Positions 1 through 10,654 of a DNA stretch of 64,000 nt are shown in pieces. A model generated the notes under the pieces. The model saw nothing but the letters and a program-made list of their open reading frames with translations. It had not been told where the DNA came from and searched no databases. A program made the translations under genes and the position numbers. This DNA comes from Sorex araneus (lineage: Eukaryota > Chordata > Mammalia > Eulipotyphla > Soricidae): NCBI RefSeq assembly GCF_027595985.1, contig NC_073306.1:99545426-99609425 (forward strand), in the 5' to 3' direction. Numbering within the stretch: the stretch's first letter is position 1; each line of letters begins with the position of its first letter.

Positions 1-700
1 TTTTGGGCTCGGGTCGTCAGCGCAGTTGTATTAACATGTACGTCTGCGGTTAAATCTGTCGCCCACCCCGTAGGGTACTTATGTACTCGGCTTGGGACAG
101 CTTTCTCCTTACTAAACAAAACCGAGGGCCGGAGCGAAGGCCCAGTGGGTGCACCTGCTTGCACCCGCCGACCTGGGTGGTCCCGCACCGGGTCTCGAGT
201 CAGAGCCGGGCGTGAGCCCTGGCCGCTGGGCGCAGCTCCCAGCACCAGCCAACAACAAAACCTCTCGGAGACAAGTGTTTTGAGTAAACAAAACCTTTAA
301 AAAGCAGTTTAAAAGCATGAACCTGGTCTCTCGTTTAAGACCATCAAGAGCCCACCGTAATCCAGAGATGCGAGCCCCCGGGCCCTGCTCTTTGGGCAGT
401 GGGCTCCAGAAGAACCGAGAGGGCGGAGGGCTGAGGCCGCGCCCCACTCTCCCCCCAGCCACCGCCTCGCTGCAAAGGTCCCGGGAAAGGGTCCGGGGCA
501 GTGCCAGTGGCAGCAGGAGCCCAGGGCGGAGCAGTCACGGAAGTGGCCACTCCGAAGCTGGCCCAGGGCCTGAGCCTGTCCGTGCCCAGTTCGCTGGTGC
601 CTTGGTGCAAGTGGGCCGGGGTGGCACCTCTGGGCACAGAACCAGGATTAAGCGCTGAGTGTCGGCAGCTGTGGCCAAAATAAAATATGCTGCATGTCTG
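1..700. other. CpG-rich unassigned segment
   Basis: GC-rich and CpG-rich sequence unlike the AT-rich DNA that follows. A canonical AATAAA lies at 679-684, so the stretch could be the 3' end of a plus-strand transcript entering from the left. The open frames here (for example 317-658 plus and 344-871 minus) overlap on both strands and have no recognisable domain, so no protein is called. A run of G is at about 757-767. Confidence 0.3.
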
Positions 701-1171
701 AGGGGTAAATTGGATTGAGACCCTAAGGATGCAAGGGACTCGCTCCTCCTCCGGGGGGGGGGGGGCGTAGAGATGTCCTTTCAGACTCTCTGCCCCTGCC
801 CCCTTGAGGCCCTCAAGTACTGGGCATGCCTGGACACTGCTCTGAGGAGGAACCAGTGCCTTTCCTACCAAAGATGAGTCCAGAACCTACTGGGAAGATT
901 TCCTCAACCCGAGGAAAGATCTCAGTGATCTTGCTATGGATCTTTTTGTAGTATGCCAGACTGTGTCCTGTGATATTAGCAGTCCCTTGGACGAGTGTGG
1001 GGATGTACTCAGATGAAGGGATTGATGCCTTTATAAAGGTTAGAATCCTGCCTGCCAGGGCCGAGACTGGAGTGAAGGCAGTCAGGAGGCCATGCAGTTC
1101 TTAGGGCAGAATCCTATATCAAATGGGATCATATGCATATGCGTAATGGCTTTTTCTTCATTAATTCTGTA

Positions 1172-1342
1172 TTTTTTTAAATTTTCGGCCACCCCCAGCA
1201 ATGCTCGGGGGTTGCTTCTGGTTCTGTGCTCAGGAATCAGTCCTGGCAGTGCTTGGGGAATCAGATGGGATGCAAGGGATTGAACCTGGGGAGGCAGCAT
1301 GTAAGGCAAACATCTTACCTCCTGTCCTATCTCTCTGGTCCC
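1172..1342 (-). mobile_element. SINE-A (tRNA-derived, A-tailed), antisense
   Basis: On the minus strand the copy runs from a head (GGGACCAGAGAGATAGGACA) through a B-box-like TTCAATCCC and a body to an A-rich tail at its low-coordinate end. It is moderately diverged. The A tail suggests mobilisation by L1 machinery. Confidence 0.85.
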
Positions 1343-1440
1343 ATAATTCTTTTCTTAATTTTTTGTGCTATTTTAAAATTTTTATGTGCTTTTTTAAATA
1401 TTTGTTTTTATTATGTGTATTTTTAATTTGCAGTGACAAC

Positions 1441-1613
1441 TCAATTTGGGGGTGAGGTGGTGCTCCCAAGGAGTGCTCAGATGGCAAATGGGGTGCTTTC
1501 TAGTGATTCTTCACCAGCAGGGCTGGCAGTTCATGCCAGGCCTGAGGATGAAGTCAGGTCAGTCATAAGCAGGCCTCTGCCTTTTCCCCTTATACTATTT
1601 CTCTGGCCCCCAG
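1441..1613 (-). mobile_element. degraded SINE-like copy, antisense
   Basis: Only the head is convincing: the right end reads as the reverse complement of GGGGGCCAGAGAAATAGTAT, close to the SINE-A head. The body is badly decayed, so the left boundary is a guess. Confidence 0.4.
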
Positions 1614-1619
1614 CAGAAA

Positions 1620-1786
1620 TTTTTTGTTTTTGTTTTGGGACCACATCCAGAGGTGCTCAGAGCTTACTTCTGGCTCTGTGCTCAAGTATCACTCCTGGCA
1701 GGGCTCAGGGGACCGTACAGAGTGCCAGGGATTGAACTCCAGTTGGCTGTGTGCAAGGCAAGAGCTCCGTCTCTTCATCTCAGAGA
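1620..1786 (-). mobile_element. SINE-A, antisense
   Basis: T-rich left end (the reverse-strand A tail), then the body with TCACTCCTGGCAGGGCTCAG and a B-box-like ATTGAACTCC. The head is worn at the right end. Confidence 0.8.
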
Positions 1787-2127
1787 TGGCACGCCAGAAT
1801 GACATCCAAACACTGAGAGCTTCACACAGCCAAAGTTTCTGTAAAAGAAAACCAAGAGTTGCTACACAATAAAGAAAAATATCTGTGAAAGATGAAGAAA
1901 GACCAATTCATGAACAAAACAGCATGGCAACAAAACAACTGGTCGAAGAAAAGTAACTGACAGCGAATAATGTTGGCGAAGTGGGTGGGGCTTGATGAAA
2001 TGGTGGCCTATGTGAGTGTAGGTGGCAGAAAGTGGGAAAATGAATGCATGTTTGATACTGGGTGCAATTAACACTGGAAAGAAGATATGAGGGGAATGAG
2101 GTAGAAATTGTTCCTTGCACGAAAACA

Positions 2128-2292
2128 AGGAGCCAGAGAGATAGTACAGCAGATAGGGTGCCTTGCATATGGCTGAATCCAAGCTTGATCGCTAGAACCA
2201 CATATGGTCCGTGAGCCCTGCAAAGAGTGACGTATGAACACAGAGCCACGAGCACTGTCAGTTGTGTCCCCCAAACAAACTAAATAAATTGT
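2128..2292 (+). mobile_element. SINE-A, sense
   Basis: Begins AGGAGCCAGAGAGATAGTAC, runs through a decayed B box and CATATGGTCC, and ends in CCCCCAAACAAACTAAATAA. An older copy. Confidence 0.8.
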
Positions 2293-2456
2293 ACAAAACA
2301 ATAAACTGTACAATTTGGTTATAATTTAAATGGAACAAAAAGATCACACAACATAGATTGTGCTGATCTTTGACCTTTTTTTTCTGTCTGACGCAATCCC
2401 ACCTGGTTTTCCTTTTGATAAAAAAAAAAAAAACAAAAAACGTTGCCACTTGGGTG

Positions 2457-2655
2457 AAATGCAATAATCTTCACACACTCCCCTAAGGAAAGTTTTTTGG
2501 ATGATTTTCAGCGGTTTATTCATGACAAACAATACAAAATAAATTATTTTGGTTCTGCTCTGGAGCAGGGGTTGGGGTTCGGGATGGAATCGTCCAAAAT
2601 ATGGTAGTGGGAAGGTGTAATGGTGGTCAGATTGGTGTTCGAATATTAAGGTTCT
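2457..2655 (+). mobile_element. interspersed element, family Y
   Basis: Shares a long module with 17438-17665: CAGCGGTTTATTCATRACAA, then TTGGTTCTGCTYTGG-type sequence, and GGTGTAATGGTGGT before the end. Related modules occur at 13467-13615, 21770-21945 and 22985-23150. No protein is encoded. I read it as a non-autonomous retroelement 3' portion. Confidence 0.55.
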
Positions 2656-2687
2656 GTTGTTGTTGTTGTTTATTTTCATTTTATTTA

Positions 2688-2906
2688 TATAGCCTAGCGG
2701 CTAGGGCGTTTGCCTTGCTCACGGCCAACCTGGGTTCGATTCTTCCACTCCTCTTAGAAAGCCCAGCAAGCTAACGAGAGTATCTCACCCGCACGGCAGA
2801 GCCTGGCAAGATACCCGTGGCATATTTGATATACCAACAACAGTAATAAGTCTCACAATAGAGACGTTACTGGTGCCCGCTCGAGCAAATTGATGAGCAA
2901 TGGGAT
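2688..2906 (+). mobile_element. SINE-B (RTE-tailed), sense, 5'-truncated
   Basis: Starts inside the tRNA-like head (CTAGGGCGTTTGCCTTG), has the B box GGGTTCGATTC, the paired GGCAAGCTAC-like repeats and the diagnostic tail GAGACGTTACTGGTGCCCGC. Its last bases, GACAGTGATTTTTT (2907-2920), became the target site for two later insertions. Confidence 0.9.
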
Positions 2907-2920
2907 GACAGTGATTTTTT

Positions 2921-3089
2921 TTCTTTTTTTTGGGTCACACCCGACAATGCACAGGGGTCACTCCTGGCTCTGCACTCAGGAATTACCCCTGGCGCTGCTC
3001 AGGGGACCATATGGGATGCTGGGAATCGAACCCGGGTCGGCCGCGTGCAAGGCAAACGCCCTACCCTCTGTGCTATTGCTCCAGCCCCC
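2921..3089 (-). mobile_element. SINE-A, antisense, nested with TSD
   Basis: A well-preserved copy with B box GGGTTCGATTCCC on the minus strand. It is flanked by GACAGTGATTTTTT at 2907-2920 and again at 3090-3103, a 14-bp TSD typical of L1 machinery. It sits next to the end of the SINE-B copy. Confidence 0.9.
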
Positions 3090-3105
3090 GACAGTGATTT
3101 TTTAA

Positions 3106-4183
3106 TTTTTTTTTGTTTTTGTTTTTGTTTTTTTTCTGTCTTTTCATTACTTTTTTAAAACTTTTTATTAAATCACCATGTGGAAAGTTACAAAGTTCTC
3201 AGGTTTATGTCTCAGTTATACAATATTCAAACACCCATCCCTTCACCAGTGCCCATATTCCACCACCAAAAACCCCAGTATATCCCCCACCCCCACCGCC
3301 TACCCCCTACTGTATAACTAATGAATTTCACTCCATTTTCTCTTTACCTTGATTACATTCCATAATTCAACACAAAACTCACTATAGTTGTTGGAGTTTC
3401 CACCCAAGAGAGACAGACCTACTACCAAGGAAGCATTTGATAATTAGTTTTCTATTGCTGGAAATGAGATGTGTAGCCCCACTGCTACCAGTACATAACT
3501 CTTTTTTTTTTCCTTTTTCCTTTTTTTTTTCTCCCCCTCATCCCCCTTCCCGCACCTCATAGTATGGTGTACGCCACGCCTCGTCGGCCAGCGTGGGGCT
3601 TTTGCTTAGTTCACAGTCCAGAGAGGTGGCTGCTACATTAATAACCTTCAATATTTCAACAAAAACTTACTGTTATTATTTGGAGTTTCCCCCCCAAGTC
3701 AGACCTGTTCAAAAGGAACCGTTTCACATTGCTGACAATTATAGAGGTTTTGGATTTTTGTATAAAGTCCAGGGAAAATTCTGCCAGAAATTGCATAGCC
3801 CAGCTCACAGTCCCAGTGCATTGCTGTAAGAAGTCTGGAATCAAAGTCTTTAGGCGCAGAGGGTCTTCACGCTCAGCAGCTCCGGATTTATCTGGGCCGA
3901 GGGCATGCTGGTTACGCCCCCTTCCCTTGAGTCCCTGGGAGCCCCAAGTGTAAAAATTGAATACCTCTGGGTTTGGAGTCTTAGAAGATGGCGCCTGCCA
4001 TGTGGGTGCTGCCAAGCTGCCGTTTTCCGTGCAGGAAGACAGGGTGGGGAGGAAAAAATCCACCCCCGGGCAGCACAGAGTTGTAGCCCAGTTCAAAGTC
4101 CCAGTGCATTGCTATTAGATGCTGCGCTGGATGCCCGAATGTGTTAGACCTCTGGAATCAAAGTCTTTAGGCGCAGAGGGTCC
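3106..4183 (-). mobile_element. L1-tailed non-autonomous retroelement, family X
   Basis: A 1078-bp insertion bounded by a 17-nt exact TSD (3089-3105 and 4184-4200). Its low-coordinate end is a T-rich tract followed by an L1-like 3' end (TTTATTAAATCACCATGTGG). The high-coordinate (5') part is GC-richer and contains a tandem duplication: 3797-3825 matches 4085-4113, and the 32 nt at 3834-3865 equal 4151-4182. No intact reading frame. Related copies are at 22285-22573 and 35181-35949. Confidence 0.65.
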
Positions 4184-4200
4184 CGACAGTGATTTTTTAA

Positions 4201-4622
4201 ATTTTATTGAATCACCGTGAGATAGTTACAAGCTTTCATGTTTGGGTTACAATCACACAATGATCAAACACCCATCCCTCCACCAGTGCACATTCCTTAC
4301 CACCAATATCCCCAGTATACCCCCCTTTCCCACCCTCCCCCTGCCTCCATGGCAGACAATATTCCCCATACTCTCTCTCTACTTTTGGGCATTATGGCTT
4401 GCAACACAGACACTGAGAGGTCATCATATTTGGTGCATTATCTACTTTCGGCACTCATCTCACATCCCAACTGATTACTCCAGCCATCATTTTCTTAGTG
4501 ATCCCTTGTCTATTCCATCTGCCTTCTCCCCTCCACTCATGAAGCAGGCTTCCAGCTATGGGGCAATCCCCCTGGCCCTTGTATCTACTGTCCTTGGGTG
4601 TCAGCCTCATGTGATGTTATAT
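4201..4622 (-). mobile_element. L1 3'-UTR fragment, antisense
   Basis: Begins at an A-tail complement (TTTTATTGAATCACCGTGAG) and continues with CACCCATCCCTCCACCAGTG and a C-rich stretch. The same order of motifs is seen in the 3' UTR of the full-length L1 at 26.0-26.5 kb. It has no coding part. Confidence 0.75.
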
Positions 4623-4702
4623 TAAGTTATATTAAATATTAAGTTTAATCAAATATTGTGAACTACTTTATAAAATTAAATTAAATTAAAAAAAAAAAAC
4701 CA
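4623..4702 (+). mobile_element. family Y 3' end fragment
   Basis: AATCAAATATTGTGAACTAC followed by an A-rich tail matches the end of the family Y copy at 17630-17665. Only the last about 80 bases are present. Confidence 0.45.
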
Positions 4703-6960
4703 TTTCCACCAAGACTGATGTCAAAACCTGGTGTCTGCTGAAGACTCTGAGAGGAGGCTCAGTTCAGGACTCTTCCTTCCTTCCAGACTCTTCTATAACA
4801 CATTGTTTGCTGGGGATCAGTGCATGCAGGGGAGCACCAACAACCTTGTACGTTGGCTACAAGGATGTAGTGCTGCTGTTTGCTGGGCTGGTGATCGACT
4901 CGACCCAAGTCATGTGCCTGGTTTCCATGGTCGTGTTTGCTAGCTACAGGCTATGAAAGATTTGGAGAGCTCGCAGGGGGCTTCTGTGCAGAACCCAGGA
5001 GGGGTCCCTGCAAAGTCCATGCTTGTCCCTGAATCTGATGGACCTGCACCAGGATAACACCCCAAAGCCCCTGACAGCAGCTGCTGAGGTCTGGCCACAC
5101 TCTGCAGACCATGCTGCATACCTTCCGTAATCCTCAATTACCTGCTGATGCCACCAGCCTAGCGGTGGTGGCAGGAGTCTGAGAAGGCAGGATGTGGGTT
5201 CACAAACCTGGACATGGTCTAGCTCAATGAGATTGGCAGTGGAAATGACCCTCCATGGAGCCCTGGACACCTCCTCTCAAACCTCGCCTCCAACTACCTG
5301 GGACTCGCTCCCAGGTAACTGGGAAGACAGAGCACCTCTGTCAGAATCTGGCACATTTTCCTTGCATAAATGATGCAGTTTAATTTTGAGTTGACCCAGT
5401 TTGACCCCGGAAACCCCATGTGGTTCCCTGAGCACCGGTGTCTTACTTTATCCAAATTGGCATCTAATCTGGTACCTTAGTGGTAAACGTGGCATCTACA
5501 CAATGTTGGCAACTCACCAAGCATCTAAGTGCCCCAAGTAGTCACTTCTCAGGAGGCCTTGATTTCTTCTTTGTTTTCCAGTGCCAGGGGTTGAACCCAG
5601 GGTTTCAAAAGCAGGGCATGTTGTCAATGGCTGAGCAACATCCCCCGCAGGCCACTGTTTCACTAAAAGGTCAGCACAGGCTTACAGACAAAGCAATCTT
5701 GGCTCCAAGGCCCCACCCCTTCGGAGCCAGGCCGTCCCCTGTCCTTGCTGTGCTCAGTGCTCAGCGAGAGAGCTCATCCACAAGCCGGCATTTCCGGACC
5801 ACTTGCACAGCTGAAACTTTGAGACCCCTGGGCCCATGTCTGCCCCTTGCATGCCCACCTCACCCACATCTGCCACTTCTTGAGCACGCTGAAAAAGAAG
5901 TCACGTTTCAAGTGGGGCCAGGCTCTACGGAAAGCGTTTTGCTTGGCCCTGTCTGCCCTGTGCCTCCCTGTGGCCACAGGTGACTTGCTGGGCACCAAGT
6001 CTGGCTGGTTTAAGAAGATGTGGAGGAGGCTTTTCACTGGGTGGCTTTGTAGTGACACCAGGATTGCACCTGCAGCCACCAGAGCAGGGCAGGAGCGGGT
6101 TGGGGACCTGTGGCGACTCCAGCCCTGCACCCTCCAACCCCAGCCACTTCCATGGTCGTGTTTGCTAGCTACAGGCTATGAAAGGCTTTGAGCCCAGCCG
6201 CCAAAGCCTTCCTTCCCATACCAGGTGTGCCCACCAGGGCAGCGCTGACCCCTCAGCACAGAGGCCACCATAGCAGAGGCAGAAACCAAACCAACGGTGG
6301 CCAGAAGCAAGAAGGGCACAGGGTCTTGCTCCTGGTCTTGCTTCAGGTCACTCGGCCTCCTGGCAGGGTGTGTTGGGAAGTGGGGCACACTTGGACCCAG
6401 GTCCGGGGACAGCAGCGGGGCCAGGCTCAGGCATGACCGCCCCTAGCAGGACTACGAGGCATAGCAGCAGGCAGGGCATAAACCACGGTGTGTAGCAGCA
6501 TCCTTCAAGTGTTCAGGCTGTTCAAAGTCTGGGAGATCCAGAAGCATCTTTCAGCTCTAACCCTTCCCTCCAGAGTGACCTCAAGAAAGACTCATCTTTC
6601 AAGTCCAATTTCTTCAGAAAAAACAGCCTAGTGCAAGCTTTGCAGAGCTACAGTGGGGTCCCATGTGGGGTCCACAGAGCCAAAGGCTTGGTTTATCTTG
6701 CACATCCAGTTCATCATTAGCATTATCATTAGTATTGTTATACTATAGTAAAGCGTCCCAGCTTTCTACACCAATTTGAGTCTCCAAAAAGTGAGCAGCA
6801 GGCTTACCTGATCTCTGAAAGAAAAAGGTCCAGAGCTTCATTTCAAAGATATGATTATTAGACATGCCTGAAACGGTTCTGCACGCATGAGCTGGAGTAA
6901 AAATAATGTAGCTTAGTGATGAAGAGCATGACCCACATACACAAGGTCCTGGCTGGAGCC
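4703..6960. other. non-repetitive segment, no gene recognised
   Basis: Average-GC sequence without clear interspersed repeats, apart from a decayed tRNA-SINE-like patch near 5575-5650 (antisense TTGAACCCAGGG). A short hydrophobic open stretch ending in TGA at about 4954-4956 might be the tail of an old pseudogene, but I cannot name it. A 37-nt perfect direct repeat lies at 4923-4959 and 6148-6184. The larger frames (5480-5983, 5847-6191) have no domain and compete with frames on the other strand. Confidence 0.4.
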
Positions 6961-6970
6961 AGAGCTTCCT

Positions 6971-7142
6971 AGAAAGAGAGAGAGAAAGGGGTTGGGAGAG
7001 AGAAAGAAATAAGGAAGGAAGGAAGGAAGGAAGGAAGGAAGGAAGGAAGGAAGGAAGGAAGGAAGGAAGGAAAGAAGGAAGGAAAGAAGGAAGGAGGGAA
7101 GGAGGGAAGGAGGGAAGGAAGGGGGGAAGGAAGGGAAGGAGG
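6971..7142 (+). repeat. GGAA/GAGA purine microsatellite (left half)
   Basis: Near-pure GGAA units after a GAGA-rich start. The tract is interrupted by the LTR at 7143-7712 and resumes at 7713, so this is one locus split by an insertion. Confidence 0.95.
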
Positions 7143-7712
7143 TGTTAGGGGCAGCAGATCTCTGCCCCTCTGCCCGGGGGAGGCTCTCGGAGAGACAAAA
7201 GAACAAAACCAAGACAACTCTTTCTGCAAATGCATGGGGTTTATTTAAGCCAATATAGCTATATTGGGACCTTCAATTGTGCCTCAATAGCGTGGCATAA
7301 CCGAAGGCCCCAAACTCAAAAAGCTAGCTGTTTTTATACCCTTTTGGGGGAGAAATGAAAATCTCACATATCAAAGGGAATCACATAGGTCACTTAATTT
7401 GCATATCTAAACATTTGTTGACAAATGAAAATCTCACATATCAAAGGGAATCACATCTATATTTCAAAGGGGATCACACATAGGTCACTTGATTTGCATA
7501 TCTAAACATTTGTTGACTGTTAACTATTTCCCTGCAAATGTTTGCCTATAGTTCCTAGGGCAGTTTGTTGGCCCATTTGGTGACAGAGTCCTGCCCAGCG
7601 GGAGGTCCTGAAGACATCTTTCAAAGCAGTCAAGTAGTTACAAAGGGCAACTTCAGCGGTTAACCCTTAACCTGCCCTTCAGTTCTTGACTCTTAACTTG
7701 CCCTCCTCTTCA
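7143..7712 (-). mobile_element. solo LTR of an endogenous retrovirus, antisense
   Basis: A 570-bp segment with TG...CA ends, flanked on both sides by GAGG (7139-7142 and 7713-7716), which fits a 4-bp TSD of a gammaretrovirus-like LTR. The flank is low-complexity, so the TSD is weak evidence. Reading on the minus strand, a TATA box (TATAAAAA) lies at 7331-7338 and AATAAA at 7240-7245, in the right order for U3-R-U5. The U3 carries direct repeats: 34 nt at 7353-7386 recurs at 7423-7456, and a 41-nt block at 7382-7422 recurs near 7477-7517. The latter includes the octamer ATTTGCAT twice. No viral coding sequence remains. Confidence 0.75.
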
Positions 7713-7835
7713 GAGGGAAGGAAGGAAGGAGGGAAGGAAAAGGGGGGAAGGAAGGGAAGGAGGGAGGAAGGGAGGGAGGGAGGGAGGGAAGAGAAGGAAG
7801 GGAAGAAAGGGAAGAAAAAAAGAATGATGAGAAGG
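7713..7835 (+). repeat. GGAA/GGGA purine microsatellite (right half)
   Basis: Continuation of the purine tract at 6971-7142 beyond the LTR, more degenerate, ending in GAAAGAAAACAAAG. Confidence 0.9.
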
Positions 7836-8194
7836 GAAAGAAAACAAAGAAGAATCCAAAAAACTACTGCAGCTTTCCCGTGCTTACAGAAGGTCTCTGG
7901 GACCTGTCTTTGCCCAGAGTCTAATGAGTAGCTTTCTGACATCAAGGTCACACTCAAGATTTAAAACCTCAAGGAAGGTCGTGACTCTACTACTGGCCTT
8001 TACCTGACACTCCCACTGAGGTGAACCATTAGTCCACAGTGGCTTCAAGGATTCAGGGTCTATGAGCAGAAACTCTTGTAAGACTGAGTCAAATGCTTGA
8101 GTCCTGGCACTCAGGCCCTCGGGACTGTGTGTTGTCTGGCAGACCTGGCTGCCACTATCTGAGATAGACAGGGTAGAGAAGGTGACACAGACCT

Positions 8195-8352
8195 TTTTTC
8201 TTCTTTTGGTGTTTGTGTTACACCTGGTGGTGCTTGGGTGGTACTGCTCAGGGATTTCTCCCATTGGTGCCTGAAGGTACCAATGATGCCAGGGATCAAA
8301 CTTGGTCGGCTGTGTGCAAGTAAGTGCCTTCCCTGCTCTACTCTCTCTCCAG
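8195..8352 (-). mobile_element. old SINE-A, antisense
   Basis: TTACACCTGGTGGTGCTTGG, GGATCAAACTTGG and GGCTGTGTGCAAG follow the SINE-A order on the minus strand. The CTCTCTCTCCAGG head end is worn. The flanks 7836-8194 and 8353-8739 hold nothing I recognise. Confidence 0.7.
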
Positions 8353-8892
8353 GATTCAAATTATATTATTGAATTCCTCACAGCTATTTCATGCTCAGAG
8401 GGTTGGCACTGTTGGCTCTGAAGGTCAGGTCTATCAGGCCTTCATGGGGTCCTCTGTGACTGACACTGTGGGTCTGAGTTGAGTTGCAGTGCTAGGCCTG
8501 CTTCAAACTGTCTCCTAGATTGCACCTGGGAACCCTGCATTTGGGTCAAAGACAATCCCAGAGGAATTGAGGGACCACACTGACTTTGGTTGGGAGAAAT
8601 ATCAGGTAACCCAGATAATCACAGCAACATTCCCAACATTAGTTAACATGTGGTTGAATAAGAGCTCTAGGACCCACCTTCTTTTAAGTGTGAAAAGGGT
8701 AGCCAGACTTATTTAATAGTTTTTTTGAAAACTGAATCATTATCAGATACACAGTGACAAAGCTGTTCATGATTGGGTCTCAGTCATACAGTGCTCGAAC
8801 ACTCATCCCTCCACCAGTGTCCATTTCCCACCCCCAGTGTCCCAGATTACCTCCTCCTCCTCCTCCCCTCACCAGCCTGCTTCTATGGAAGA

Positions 8893-8998
8893 CTTTCTCT
8901 CCCTCTCTCTCTTTCCCTCCCTCCCTCTCTCTCTCTCTCTCTCTCTTTCTCTCCTTTTTTCCCCTCTCTCCCTCCTCCTCTCTTCCTCCCTCTCTGTT
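8893..8998 (+). repeat. CT-rich microsatellite
   Basis: CT and CCCT units, inside the L1 3' UTR. Confidence 0.85.
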
Positions 8999-10108
8999 TA
9001 GAAGTGAGGGTTGCAATATTGTTACCAAAAAGAGTATATCACTTAAGTATCTCACTTTACCTCCTTCAAGCACTCAGATATTGTCCAGAGTGATCACTTC
9101 TAATGGTCATTGTCATAGTGTCTCTTCTCTGTCTCACAAGTTGTGGCAACATTCCTAATATTCGTATCATGGATCAGTCTTCCAGGCCCTCATTTCTACT
9201 CTTTGTGTATTTTTCGCATACTATGTGTTTTTTATATCCCACATATGAGTATGATCATTCTATATCTGTCTCTCTCCCAACAACTTATTTCACTCAGAAT
9301 GCTACTCTCCATGTACATCCATGTATAAGCAAATCGCATGACTTCAATTTTCCTAGTGTCTGCATGGTGTTCCATTGGATAGACGTACCAGTGATCTGTT
9401 CTAGGGCACTTGGGATGTTCCCGGATTCTGGATATTGTGAACAGTGCTTCGATGACATCAGAGTGCAGCTGGTTTTTCTGCGCTCTGTGTTCTGGTCCCT
9501 TAGAGTACATTCCCGGGGGTGGGGGTGGGGTGGGGGCTGCTGGGCCATAAGGAAGCACACCCTCTATTTTTTTGAGGAATGCCCATACTGTTTTCCTAAA
9601 AAGGCTGGACATTCCTACCAGCAATGAATGAGAGTTCCTTTCTCCCCATATCTGTGCCAGCACTGGTTGTTCTTGTTATTTTTGATGTGCGCTGGTCTCT
9701 GTGGCATGAGATGATATCTCGTCGTCATTGTTTTGATTTGCATCTCCCTGATGAATAGTGATAGAGAGCATTTACTTCACGTGCCTTTTGGACATTCACA
9801 TATCTTCTTTGGGGAAGTTTCTGTTCATCTCTTCTCCCCAGATTTAGGGGGTTGGATATTTTTCTTGTCAAGTTCTACCAGTTCCATATATATATATATC
9901 TTTGATATTAACCCCTTATCAGATGGGTGCTAGGTAAATAATTTTCCCCATCTGTGGACTGTCTTTGTTTCCTGGCCATTGTTTCCCTTGAGGTGCATTA
10001 GCTTCTCAATTTAATTTAGTCCCTTTTGTTTGTCTTTGATTCCACTTGCTTGTTCAGTGGTGTTTCATCCTTTAAGATGCCTTTCGCTTCAAAGTCATAG
10101 ATAATTCT

Positions 10109-10292
10109 CGAACTGGAGTGATATAGCACAGCGGGTAGGGGGTTTGCCTTGCATGCAGCCAAAGCGGGTTCAAATCCCAGCATCCCATATGGTCCCCTAA
10201 GCACCACCAGTGGTAATTCCTGAGTGCATGAGCCAGGAGTGACCCCTGTGCATCGCTGGGTGTCACCCAAATAGCGAAAAAAAGAAAAAAGC
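10109..10292 (+). mobile_element. SINE-A, sense, with TSD
   Basis: Full-length copy with GAACTGGAGTGATATAGCAC head, B box GGTTCAAATCCC and tail CACCCAAATAGCGAAAAAAA. Flanks CATAGATAATTCT (10096-10108) and CATAGATAGTTCT (10293-10305) are a 13-bp TSD with one change. It is inserted in the old L1. Confidence 0.92.
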
Positions 10293-10654
10293 CATAGATA
10301 GTTCTACTTAAATTTCCCCTACTTAAAATTCAGGGCAGATATTATGGATTTTTAATCCATAATGATTTGACCTTTGTGCATGGTGTTAGAAAGAGGGCTG
10401 AGTTTATTGATTGATTGATTTTTTACATGTAACTAACCAGTTTTCCCAGCACTAGTACCAATCTTTAAAAAAAGAAAAACATTACAAATGATGACAGAAG
10501 TTCTGAAAATTCTGGGAGAAGATATTACAGATCTGTCTGTGGTCTTCTTAAATCTAAGAGGGTCTCAGAAATTCCCGTTACTGGTTCCCTCACCAGTACT
10601 CTTTATAAGGGAAGTGACAGTGGTAATTCAGAGCCTCATATCAAGTAAGAACCT

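Larger units (their letters stand above)
8740..10468 (-). mobile_element. old L1, ORF2 3' end plus 3' UTR, antisense
   Basis: The 3' UTR (8745-8890, CACTCATCCCTCCACCAGTG) precedes a stretch that parallels the last part of ORF2 in the full-length L1 at 26.5-27.4 kb. Shared stretches include TCTCTCTCCCAACAACTTAT and TTTGATTTGCATCTCCCTGA. The frame is broken many times. A CT-rich tract has expanded at 8893-8998. A SINE-A copy (10109-10292) interrupts it. Confidence 0.8.

Noticed and set aside
6913-7235. Minus-strand frames FLPSFLPS in the GGAA tract
   Set aside because: Microsatellite translation, interrupted by the LTR.
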